Shown: positions 20,456 to 29,569 of the stretch, piece after piece
Layout: each line of letters starts with the position of its first letter
How positions within the stretch are numbered: the first letter of the stretch is position 1
NCBI RefSeq assembly: GCF_020509005.1
Contig: NC_063015.1
Location: 2,914,001-2,978,000, forward strand
Source: Fulvia fulva
Lineage: Eukaryota; Ascomycota; Dothideomycetes; Mycosphaerellales; Mycosphaerellaceae
Reading direction: 5' to 3'
DNA: 64,000 bases
Translations under genes and position numbers: made by a program
Notes under the pieces: generated by a model
What the model saw: the letters and a program-made list of their open reading frames with translations, nothing else
The model's database searches: none
What the model was told of the DNA's origin: nothing

Positions 20456-21041
20456 TTACCTCCAGTACTTCTTCTCCAGCTGTTCCTGCACACCACTCCA
20501 CCTGGCGTACATGGCCAGAATACCCGTCATACCATGATAATGACACCACCCGCGCCGGGGAAGTACATCCCACCAAGGTCCGCCACAACAGCCGTACGCA
20601 CCGGATTCTTCGGCAGACCATCAGCGCCTACAAGTCCATCTTTCGTAAGTCCAAAGAGTATGTAGATGCTCTTCTCGAAACCCGGCTGACCCGGTTCAAT
20701 GCGCACCCCGAAACTTGGCACCTTCTGGTCCAGCTGAGAAGCGGTGAAGTCTACCTTTTGGTACATCCAGACTATCACCCACTTTTACATGTCGCTCTTG
20801 CTCATCGCCGAGCTGGACGATGAGGTCGCCCCCGATGGCCTCAAGGCGCTCGTCATAGGTACGATGGAAGTGCACAGGCGGTCCACCGCCGGGGACGCAA
20901 TCGGCAATGGCTTCAGTGTACTTCCCACCGGTCTCGTACCTGTATTTGAGGATCGTGCCACTTTCTCCAGCAACCGGGTTTTTCGATAGTTCGACGCGAC
21001 TCGTCTCGGACACCTGGCGGGACGTCTTCCTTTCCAGTCAT
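20456..21041 (-). pseudogene. Cupin-domain protein, several lesions
   Basis: The middle of the minus-strand frame (from about 21013) holds GTILKYRYETGGKYTE, then GGGPPVHFHRTYDERLEAIGG, the metal-binding G-x-x-x-x-H-x-H cupin motif, and VPKGRLHRFSAG, the second cupin motif. The frame breaks at a run of four G near 20705 (an extra base), continues as VRIEPGQPGFEKSIYILFGL in the next frame, meets a TGA after GVIIMV, and needs one more shift to end in MYARWSGVQEQLEKKYWR with TAA at 20456-20458. The likely ATG is at 21041, also requiring a shift. Three or more lesions make this a pseudogene. The former product was probably a small cytosolic single-domain cupin. Confidence 0.65.
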
Positions 21042-21552
21042 GGTTGCGAAGCGTGGTCAGCTTGGGTATTGGAGGCCAGAGCGTCCGTTGCATGATTTCT
21101 GGGGTCAGAGGGTGCTTATAAAGACATTGGATGCAAGGAATCGTGCGTATTTATCAAGGCCTACCACCAGTTGCTGTGGCTCAGCTGAACTTTGGTTGCT
21201 TTGAGCTGAATTCAAGCTGATCCTTCCGAGTGGACCGTGCAGTTGGCGTCTGCGCATGGCTCGCTTGCTTGCAACCTTGATGCTTGTGTAACGGTCGGTT
21301 GCAGGCAATCGACATCAAATGTGTTGAAGCCAGTAAATCATACGATGACAGAGTCACAAAACTTTGGCTAAATATCGTCAAAGGCGTTGACCCGAAGGGT
21401 ATACCTATTCCTCGCATTGCCATGGACTTCAGGGTCGTCCAATCGTGATTTTTTGCGAGAAGGGAATTAGCTATCAGCGTGTAGTTCGCCTCGCGCATGT
21501 GCTGCAGCGCTTCCATCGCCGCTACTCTGTATGCACGTGCTGTACGCTCGCT
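21042..21552. other. Intergenic, no supported gene
   Basis: Spacer between the cupin remnant and the 3' end of the COG8 gene. A minus-strand open frame at 21181-21516 has no family features. Confidence 0.5.
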
Positions 21553-23055
21553 TCAACCTGGCAAGGGAGACATCGCTGATGGAGAATGCACCTCCATGCT
21601 CGTCTTCCTCCCAGACCCAACTCCACGTGCCAGAACTTCGAGTCGACTTGCCTGCACCCTATGCTTTTGCATGACTTGCACCCATTCAGGGTCATCGTTC
21701 TGGCTAGCCTGGTCCTCATCCATCCTCTCCGTCTCCTCCTCGAGCAGCGCCACCGTCATGCTAAAGTCGGCACCCAGTCGACCTAAACTGCCTGCGCAGT
21801 ACAGCACTTGCGTCAAAAGTGACTCGCGACTGGCCTTTTCGCTGATGTTTGGGAGGTAGTCTTGCAGAGCTGTTTCCAGCATATCGACCAGATGGAGCGC
21901 AAATGTGGCCACTGGGGATGGCATTGGGAGCAGCGGATCATTCAAGTCGTCTACGTGGTCGTGGTTACCATCATACTCCGGCTCCGGAGGATTGGTCGGG
22001 AAAATGCTCTTGTACATGCTCAAGATACCAAAACTTTGCTCTCGAAATAGCTCGATGTAGCGCTTGAGGTATCGCTCGCTTTGACTGCCAGTCGTAGCTG
22101 CGGCCTGATTTGAAGCCTTGCCGTTTGAGCTAGCCTTGCGACTCCCTGACTCCTGGTCTGCGAGCTCGCGTAGCGGATCAAGAGCTTCCAAGGTACTATG
22201 TAGCGTACGCAGACGACAAATCAAGAAGAGATACCCAAGCGCACCATCATCATTCGTTGTAGAAGGTGACAGAGTCATGTACTTGGTTGAGAGGGTTCCA
22301 GGCTTCACAAGGTTGTGCTCATTCCCGGCCAACTCTGGCGCGACTCTTCTCAGCAAGCCTACCGTACGCATGGCAGCAGCAAGTTTTAGGGTGGGACTCT
22401 GAAGCGAAGTGATGAGAATCGTGGCCAGATTCTGTATCTCAGCATCTGATTGCACTGCAATGTTCGATATGAGGTCTGATTGTGGATATAGCGCCTTCAA
22501 CCGCTTGATGTGTGCGCTGATATCCAATGCAGTAGTGTACGATGTCGTGGAGCTTGCTGCTGTGGAACGACCAGCAGTCCCAGCTTGGGCAGCCGTCACG
22601 GTTGACGAGAGCAAGGACGGCAGATCGAGCACATCCGACACTCTGTCCGCATTACGTGACAGCAAGGCCGCCCGTTTCCGTCTGTCCAAGACTGCATTCT
22701 CCGTACTCCGATCATACTTCTGCGCGAACTTTGTAGCAGCATCTTCCAGTTCTGGCAGGTCTTCGCTCAATGCCCTGGCCTGGTTGCCAAAAGTCGGTAG
22801 CAGTGATGAGAGGCTGGTCAAATGTGTAGACGAGGCTATGACAGCTTTGTGAGATCGTTTTGAGAGCGCCTGGAGATTTCGAAGGTGTGACTGGGCAGAC
22901 TGTAGTAGCGAGGCCGGCTCGTTGGTGGTCAAGTCTGGGAAGGACAGCGTGCTGAGCCGTGACAGATAGTCGGCCGTCTGGGGATCTCGCGGGGAGGGTG
23001 GTGAGTCCGCATTGTCGAGGTACGGAGCCAGCAGCTCGTATAGCGGATCGGCCAT
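21553..23055 (-). CDS. COG8: Conserved oligomeric Golgi complex subunit 8 (Dor1 family), 500 aa
   Basis: Single exon from ATG at 23055. The N-terminus reads LYELLAPYLDN, then YLSRLSTLSF, then ALSKRSHKAVIASSTHL, the Dor1/COG8 pattern. The coiled-coil segment with NAVLDRRKRAALLSRNADRV and LKLAAAMRTVGLLRRVAPEL follows. Near residue 325 comes SERYLKRYIELFREQSFGILSMYKSIF. The C-terminal part has the DYLPNISEKASRESLLTQVLYCAGSLGRLGADF block. COG8 belongs to lobe B of the eight-subunit COG tether that captures retrograde vesicles at the Golgi. Length is normal for fungi. It is divergent from the E2 gene, sharing a promoter region of 368 bases. Confidence 0.85.
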   Translation of the reverse strand: MADPLYELLAPYLDNADSPPSPRDPQTADYLSRLSTLSFPDLTTNEPASLLQSAQSHLRNLQALSKRSHKAVIASSTHLTSLSSLLPTFGNQARALSEDLPELEDAATKFAQKYDRSTENAVLDRRKRAALLSRNADRVSDVLDLPSLLSSTVTAAQAGTAGRSTAASSTTSYTTALDISAHIKRLKALYPQSDLISNIAVQSDAEIQNLATILITSLQSPTLKLAAAMRTVGLLRRVAPELAGNEHNLVKPGTLSTKYMTLSPSTTNDDGALGYLFLICRLRTLHSTLEALDPLRELADQESGSRKASSNGKASNQAAATTGSQSERYLKRYIELFREQSFGILSMYKSIFPTNPPEPEYDGNHDHVDDLNDPLLPMPSPVATFALHLVDMLETALQDYLPNISEKASRESLLTQVLYCAGSLGRLGADFSMTVALLEEETERMDEDQASQNDDPEWVQVMQKHRVQASRLEVLARGVGSGRKTSMEVHSPSAMSPLPG

Positions 23056-23423
23056 ATCGTCCTCCGCCGTTCATGCCATGCCGTGCTGTTGGACACCCGG
23101 CGATTGAGGGCATTCACGAGCCACGAATTCATGTCTGCTTCGGCACATCTCAGCACTAGCGCCGGCTCGGCCCTTTGTGCCACATGGGCCGGTGTGCAGG
23201 CCAACTGGAACAACTCATTCTCAGAGTCGCCGCCACGTCTTGCAACAATCTTTCCATCTTCGCCTGATTTGCTCCGCGATCTTTGTCGACAAGCGAGCAA
23301 ATATTCGAGTGTCGACATTCAACATTGAGCCACATCATCGCAAGTGAAGCGACTCGCACAATATTAACGACATGATTCGATTCTAAGGTGTCTTCCAAGA
23401 CACTACCGAACCGACTCGCAGCC
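23056..23423. promoter_or_regulatory. Shared divergent promoter of COG8 and UBE2O-like gene
   Basis: The 368-base gap between two divergent start codons contains no gene. It presumably drives both. No specific binding site was identified. Confidence 0.4.
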
Positions 23424-26309
23424 ATGGAACGAGTACTGCATCCCGACGACATTGTCTACAATAGGGCAGACTCGAAGCAGCTCGCTGTCGTGGAACGGAC
23501 ACACGATGACATCGAGACACACCAACCATTTCCTGGCAGGACGGAGCAGGAGCCGATCAAGCACGATCGCAGCATATCACATGTCGTGTTTCGGCGCTTC
23601 ATGAAAGATGGAGTGCCACCAAAGGATATGGTGCTCGTGCGATGGCAACTCGAAACGACCATGGAACTCTTACCAACATCCAAAGTCGCGCTTCTCGATC
23701 GGTCGTTGTTGATCGGAGACATTGTCAAAAGATCGACGCAAGATGCCATGAGTGGTGTCGTTCTAAACACTTTCACGAAGTGCACGCTTCAGCCTATGTG
23801 CGACATTACATATCAAGGGTCCAAAAAGCTCAAAGGTATATTACCTCCCGGTAAGTGGCAACCGGGCGACCCGTTCTGCGTATACCCAAGCGACAAGCCT
23901 CATGCTTTGGTGGACATCCCCGCTTCGGAATTACAGTATGTGGAAGCGCCTGCAGAAGACGACCTAGTCATTTACAACGACTGGATCGGCCGCGTTGAAG
24001 CAGTCACGAACCAAATACGCATCAAGCTGGCCGACAACTGCGTCGTCGAGCTCATGGACGAGCTAGGGGAACACGCAGACGGTACCATGGGCTCGTTCTT
24101 CATCGGTGACATTGCAAAGGCCAAGAAAGGACAACTTCGTATGGGTAAATGGATCTTTGGCCAATATAACCCCAATACGAGCCCCGTCGGTACAGTCGTC
24201 AGCGTCAGAACTGTGACCGCAGAGGTCACCTGGCTTCAGAAGCGCATCGGCTGCCGGGATGGCCAGGAGCCACCATTCACGCTTGAGTCGACGGAACTGG
24301 AGTCTCAGTACTTCCAGGTATACGATCGGTCACGAAGACCTCGAGAATCTACAAGTACCACGGTGTCGAACTCGGAGATCGACGTGAGGCTCAACCTGCG
24401 CGTCCGATTCAACGATTTGACAGGCGCTTGCCTGAAGTACAGCGGCACATCAAGCACGAACCACCTGCCGAAGCTCGATCGCAGCGACCACCTCGGCTAC
24501 GATATCAACGTGTTCGACATCACGAGCTTTCGGACTGACGTAACGGTGCAATGGCAGGATCTTAGCATTACTACTGAGTCTAGTGTCGACCTAGTTCTGG
24601 ACCCAACCATAGAGGACGAGCATGCGGCATGGCCCGGCGAAGTATGCCATACCCTCGGCCTACAGCCAGTCGACGGCATGAACAATGTAGAGCAGCCGGA
24701 GCGAGTTGGCGTGGTGCAGTCTGTACAAGCTGCTGACCGAATGGCAAAGGTCCGTTGGTGTCCTGGCTCGTACATTCACTACTCACGAGGTCCTGACGAT
24801 GAGAATGCTCCAGCGCCGGTGCTTGCTCACGAGATTCGTGCTTCAAGTGAAGTTGAAGAGGAAATTAGTCTTTACGACATCGAAGCGCCTGGCTCTCTCA
24901 ACGTTCGCAGGGGCGATGTCGTCCTTGTTGCCGAGTATCGCCACAGTCTACCGCCGACACGACCGCAAGACAACACATGGCTGGGCGAGATTGTGGATAC
25001 TCCTTTGGATGGCACGCTGGTCGTCAGACTCGGGGCAGCAGCTGAAGTACGAGACATAGTACTGACACGCGAAGAGGCAATAGTAGCGGTACGTTCCGAC
25101 GGCACTGGAGATGTTGATGCGTGGGACAACGGGATGGACGAAGACTTTGAAGATGAGGACGATTTCGACTCGGAGTATGATTCTGAACTTGACGACGATG
25201 AGTATGACAGCGAACTCGAGGCGGACATGGCAGCAGTTACTGCGACTTATGAGGACGAGCTAGGGAGGCCTCTCGATGAAGACGAAGTAGAGGATGATGA
25301 CTGGGAGTCAGCTGAAGAAGACCATGACGACGACGATGTCGACATGCAAGACGCGCCAGGTCACCAGACACCACCAACCTCGCACTCAGTCACGCCTGCC
25401 GACAGCTTTGAACCGCAGGCCACGCCGCGGACTGCATCCAAGGGCGAGGCAGCACTGAGTACTGAGGCGCCGACGGCCTATGCCATTCTTGATGGCGACG
25501 TCCCCTCAGATCACCATTACCACAACGAGCCATCAACATCTAGCGCTGTTCACATGAAGCGCACACAGAAAGAGCACAAGATTCTTCGCAATCCCAGCAC
25601 ACTCCCACAGGGGGTCTACATCCGAAGCTGGGAAACGCGACTTGATCTTCTCCGTGTCCTGCTTGTCGGTCCAACTGAGACACCTTACGAGAACGCGCCG
25701 TTCGTGGTCGACTTTTACCTGCCACCGACCTTCCCATCGGACCCACCACAGGCATTCTTCCATTCATGGCCAGCGCTCGCAAAGATTGGCGCCATTGGTC
25801 GTGTCAATCCGAATCTCTACGAAGACGGTAAGATCTGCCTGAGTCTGTTGGGAACGTGGGATGGCAACAAACTGGAGGCATGGAATGCTGCAAGAAGCAC
25901 ATTGCTCCAGGTGATCGTCTCTTTGCTGGGCTTGGTACTGGTACGAGAACCGTACTACAATGAAGCTGGCTATGAGGCGCTGGTTGGCAGCGAAGCTAGC
26001 AAACGACCAAGCGCGCTGTACAGCGAGCGCATCTTCCTGCGTTCAAAGGGCTTTCTGATAACAGCATTGGCCAACACCGATACTGCTTCCGGCCTGAAGG
26101 GTCTCGAGGATGTCATCGGCTGGCTATATCGACACTCCGCAGGACCAAAGTTGTTGGACGAGGCCGTGAAGACAGTTGAAGAGGTGTTGCGGAGGAGTGA
26201 GGGCGGCGGAGCGGAACCTGATGGACTGACAGTGATGTCTCGAGGTGCCAGCGTGTCGCTCAGGCGTGCGCTCACCAGACTGCAAGAGCTGCAAGCACAG
26301 TCTTCGTGA
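23424..26309 (+). CDS. UBE2O-type large E2 ubiquitin-conjugating enzyme, 961 aa
   Basis: The frame is open upstream but the first ATG is at 23424 (MERVLHPDD). The N-terminal 550 residues contain repeated small beta-rich segments of the kind found in the conserved regions of UBE2O. An acidic linker follows (about residues 570-640, dense in Asp/Glu, with the DEDDFDSEYDSELDDDEYDS run). The UBC domain covers about residues 710-860. It includes the backbone Pro-rich loop FYLPPTFPSDPPQ and the active-site segment NPNLYEDGKICLSLLGTW with Cys805. UBE2O works as a combined E2/E3 that ubiquitinates unassembled or basic proteins. Domain order and size fit. Single exon. Confidence 0.85.
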   Translation: MERVLHPDDIVYNRADSKQLAVVERTHDDIETHQPFPGRTEQEPIKHDRSISHVVFRRFMKDGVPPKDMVLVRWQLETTMELLPTSKVALLDRSLLIGDIVKRSTQDAMSGVVLNTFTKCTLQPMCDITYQGSKKLKGILPPGKWQPGDPFCVYPSDKPHALVDIPASELQYVEAPAEDDLVIYNDWIGRVEAVTNQIRIKLADNCVVELMDELGEHADGTMGSFFIGDIAKAKKGQLRMGKWIFGQYNPNTSPVGTVVSVRTVTAEVTWLQKRIGCRDGQEPPFTLESTELESQYFQVYDRSRRPRESTSTTVSNSEIDVRLNLRVRFNDLTGACLKYSGTSSTNHLPKLDRSDHLGYDINVFDITSFRTDVTVQWQDLSITTESSVDLVLDPTIEDEHAAWPGEVCHTLGLQPVDGMNNVEQPERVGVVQSVQAADRMAKVRWCPGSYIHYSRGPDDENAPAPVLAHEIRASSEVEEEISLYDIEAPGSLNVRRGDVVLVAEYRHSLPPTRPQDNTWLGEIVDTPLDGTLVVRLGAAAEVRDIVLTREEAIVAVRSDGTGDVDAWDNGMDEDFEDEDDFDSEYDSELDDDEYDSELEADMAAVTATYEDELGRPLDEDEVEDDDWESAEEDHDDDDVDMQDAPGHQTPPTSHSVTPADSFEPQATPRTASKGEAALSTEAPTAYAILDGDVPSDHHYHNEPSTSSAVHMKRTQKEHKILRNPSTLPQGVYIRSWETRLDLLRVLLVGPTETPYENAPFVVDFYLPPTFPSDPPQAFFHSWPALAKIGAIGRVNPNLYEDGKICLSLLGTWDGNKLEAWNAARSTLLQVIVSLLGLVLVREPYYNEAGYEALVGSEASKRPSALYSERIFLRSKGFLITALANTDTASGLKGLEDVIGWLYRHSAGPKLLDEAVKTVEEVLRRSEGGGAEPDGLTVMSRGASVSLRRALTRLQELQAQSS

Positions 26310-26436
26310 TATGTAGCATAGCGTGATGACCTTTCCAGACTTCGCTCCGAAGACCATTTGGGGTAGTTTCAGGAGCCTCAGACCAGTTTGCAGGGCTCGA
26401 GCAAGTCGACCCGTGTCTCGACTATTTTGAGCTCCT
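26310..26436. other. Convergent 3' spacer
   Basis: 127 bases between the stop codons of the E2 gene and RRP41. No features. Confidence 0.6.
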
Positions 26437-27263
26437 TCATCTCCCTGACAGCAACTTCTTCCCATGCTCCCTCACGATCCCATCCAAGATCCCTCTGACC
26501 TGCTTACAGCCGTCCAGACCCACGCTGACCATACTCTCCACCCTCGCGACCTGCACTCTCGTCTCCATGACCAGCACAGTGACCTTGTCCTCACCCGTAC
26601 TCGTGCCCATTGTAAGAAACGGCAATTCCTGCTCTTCCACGCCATTCAGGTCCAGCAGCGGATCTGCCTCCTCGTCATTGCTCGCGTACGATGCGGTTGA
26701 GCCTGTCGTGATCGCCGCAACATAGTCCTTCATCGGTACACCGGCATCGACCAATGCCAAAGTCGCAGCATTCAGACACGCTGCCAGAAGTGCTCCGTCC
26801 TGGGAAAGAACGTGCAAAACAATCGTGATCGTCGAATGCGGGTAAAATTGCATGAACACGGTACTCGAGAACGCCGAGGAAATGGTATACTGCATTTCTT
26901 GTACGCGCCTACATAACACAGATCAGCATCCTCCCGCAGAACTCTCGTCCACTCTCGCTCCCATCCTCCCTTCACATACTTATCACTCTTCCCCCTCCTC
27001 TTCCTATCCATGCCACTAAACCCCGCTATTCCAATCTCGACATCAATCGCCGCCTCACGACTCTGCCCTCCACCTCCACCCTGCCGCGCTTGACGAGGTC
27101 CGTGGACGGTGCAGATGACTTTTGTGTTACCCATCTCGAAGTAACTGCTTCCGTCCGCGGCGGCTTGGGTGGACATTTGTCCGTGGATGCGGCGGAGCTC
27201 GTTCCATCGTCGGCCGTCGATGCGGAGGTGTGCGAGGGCGTAGGTTGAGCTGTCGAGGGGCAT
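26437..27263 (-). CDS. SKI6: Exosome core subunit RRP41/Ski6 (RNase PH-like), 251 aa
   Basis: Two exons: 26980-27263 and 26437-26908, joined across a 71-base intron (GTATGT...TAG). The junction gives SDK-RVQEMQYTI. Exon 1 carries LRIDGRRWNELRRIHGQM and the GNTKVICTVHGPR motif; exon 2 carries LLAACLNAATLALVDAGVPM, typical of RNase PH folds. RRP41 is one of six PH-ring subunits of the RNA exosome, which degrades and processes RNA in nucleus and cytoplasm. In eukaryotes the ring is catalytically inactive and serves as the RNA channel. Size matches the family. The gene is convergent with the E2 gene and divergent from the flavohemoglobin gene. Confidence 0.9.
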
Positions 27264-27913
27264 GGTTGCGACAGCGAGTGATGAGGGTGGTGGTGGGTGA
27301 TCTGGGAGGTCGTGATGTTCGGTGGGAAGACCGATGTGTGAAGCTTTGATGAGCAGGGTTGCTGGCGCGTGCCGTTGCTAGCGTGCATGCCACGTGGGAA
27401 GGAGGGATGGGAAACAAGGCCAAGATTCTTCTTCAGGAGTGCACGAATGTGACGACCACACCACCTAGAGGCATGCGAAGTGTTTGCGTAGTACGAAATG
27501 ACTCAGTCATTCTTGGACTCGCTGTCGCATACCCGCAATCGGCAAGAGTCTGGTGATGCTGTCGATCAGTCCGTGGAGATGCAAAGAAGACCATAAGAAA
27601 CCCATCAGCTTGTCCGCATCCTGCCGACGCGAAGAGGAGGCCTCAAAGAAGGACACACGCGCCGCTTCGTGTTATACCCGTCCTACAACGACCTGTCGCC
27701 GCAACTAGGAATAGCACCATGGCCGTGTTGCTTACCCATGGGAGTATTTGTTACGCATGAGGCCATAACTTTCATGCCCTTCTCCGCGGATTCACTTCGG
27801 GCATGTACAACAATGGGGCCAATGTGGTCCTGCAGGTAAGTATATATTATTGTCTACAGCATAGTGGCTAGTATGGGTCTACAAAGGCTTCAAAGCACAA
27901 ACCAACAACGACA
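27264..27913. promoter_or_regulatory. Divergent promoter region of RRP41 and flavohemoglobin
   Basis: 650 bases with no supported gene between two divergent start codons. A TA-rich element lies near 27840-27850 about 65 bases before the flavohemoglobin ATG and may act as a TATA box. Confidence 0.4.
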
Positions 27914-29214
27914 ATGCCACTCACACCAGAACAAGTCAAGATTGTCAAGTCTACCGCACCTGTTCTTGCAGAACACGGCAATGCTGTCACTACGCTATTC
28001 TACGAAACTGCCCACGAGGAGTACCCCGAACTGCACAATGTCTTCAACCAGACGAACCAGGTCAACAACCATCAAGCCCAAGCATTAGCTGGATCGCTGT
28101 ATGCATACGCATCGCATATCGATGATCTTGGCAAGTTGAGCCCAGCTGTCGAGAAGATCTCCCAGAAGCATGCTTCACTCTACATCCAACCAGAACACTA
28201 CCCTATCGTCGGCGAAGGACTTCTAAGGGCAATGGGCAAAGTCCTTGGAGACGCCTGCACTCCGGAGATCCTCGATGCGTGGACCGCAGCGTACTGGCAA
28301 CTGGCGAACCTCTTCATCGAGCGAGAAGAAGTACTCTACGCCGAAGCCAAAGGCTGGACTGACTGGAGAGACTTCGTCATTGCGGATAAGAAGCAAGAAA
28401 GTGACGAGATCACCTCTTTCTATCTCAAGCCTGTTGATGGCGAGAAGCTGCCTGAATACCTGCCTGGCCAATACACTTCCGTTCTGACAGACGTCCCGCA
28501 ATTTGGCTACAAGCAGTCAAGGCAGTATTCGCTTTCTGAAGCACCAAGACAGGACTACTACCGTATCAGCGTCAAGAAGGAGGCAGGCCTGGAGCAACAA
28601 CATTCCGAGGCGCCGGCTCACCCAGGCTGGATCTCAAACATCCTGCACAACGAGAAGACGGTTGGTGATGTCGTCAGGCTTTCGCACCCGGCTGGGGAGT
28701 TCTACTTCGACCCGGTGAAAGATCAAGATGCACCCATTGTACTCCTGTCTGCCGGCGTGGGCATCACGCCGATGATCGCCATTCTCGATACTGTCCTTCA
28801 GCGCGGCTCGAAACAGCCGATTGCTTTCATCCATGGTGCCAGGAGTAAATCGGCTCAAGCATTCAAGCAACATATCCGCGACCAGGTTGCTGAGCACTCT
28901 AGTGTTCACGCTGTTGACTTCGTCAAGAATGTCAAGGCTGATGCTGATGATGAAGAGCAAGGCCTTCATCATGTTGGACGCTTGGCATTGAACTTGGTTG
29001 ATGATGACAAAGATCTGTACTTGAACGACAGCAACACCAAGTACTTTGTGTGCGGGCCTGAGGCTTTCATGGCTGATATGTGGAGGGGTTTGAAGGCCAA
29101 AGACGTTGATGAAAGTAGAATCAAGATGGAGGTGTTCGGAACTGGCGAGCTGCCGGTAAGTCTTGCTATGCATATTTTGCCTGAATCTTGGACTGACCGT
29201 CTACCTAGCTTTAG
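27914..29214 (+). CDS. Flavohemoglobin, nitric oxide dioxygenase, 415 aa
   Basis: Globin domain at residues 1-150 with Tyr30 (B10 position), Gln54 (E7) and the proximal His86 in KHASLY. The FAD-binding domain has RQYSLSEAP; the NAD-binding domain has LLSAGVGITPM, CGPEAFM and the C-terminal VFGTGE. The enzyme oxidises NO to nitrate with O2 and NAD(P)H, protecting against nitrosative stress. The open frame runs to 29281, but a 53-base intron (GTAAGT at 29156 to CCTAG at 29208, with a CTGAC branch) would leave a final coding exon of six bases (29209-29214, CTT TAG). That gives the protein an end of FGTGELPL, as expected for the family. Without splicing the tail would be 40 unrelated residues. 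Confidence 0.92.
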
Positions 29215-29569
29215 TTCACATTTGATTCGGCGATATACCATGCGACAGATACCACACAGACCTTGTAGCGATACAGGTTAGATGCGACGGAACCTTTACA
29301 ACACTAATGCGGCGAATGCACTGCTTCGTCATCGTCATTGTCTCCACAACATCATATTGCCCGCTTACCCGAGCCAGCATCAGACCAACGTACTTGAGAG
29401 CTTGCAGTGCACGATGCCGGCGCTTCAGAGTATGGTGAGTGGATCTCGGTGGCGTACCGATCGTCGCTAAGATCTTGTATCACCAACATTCACGAGTCCC
29501 GAACACACTTCACCTTATCCTTGGCATTTCATTGATTGCAACACCCTTGTCCACTAATACAGCATAGTT
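29215..29569. other. Intergenic
   Basis: Spacer between two co-directional genes, holding the flavohemoglobin 3' UTR and aldehyde dehydrogenase promoter. No gene seen. Confidence 0.5.

Noticed and set aside
20402..20665. Plus-strand continuation of the VOC fragment in another frame
   Set aside because: It lacks VOC motifs and lies antisense to the cupin remnant, which explains its composition.
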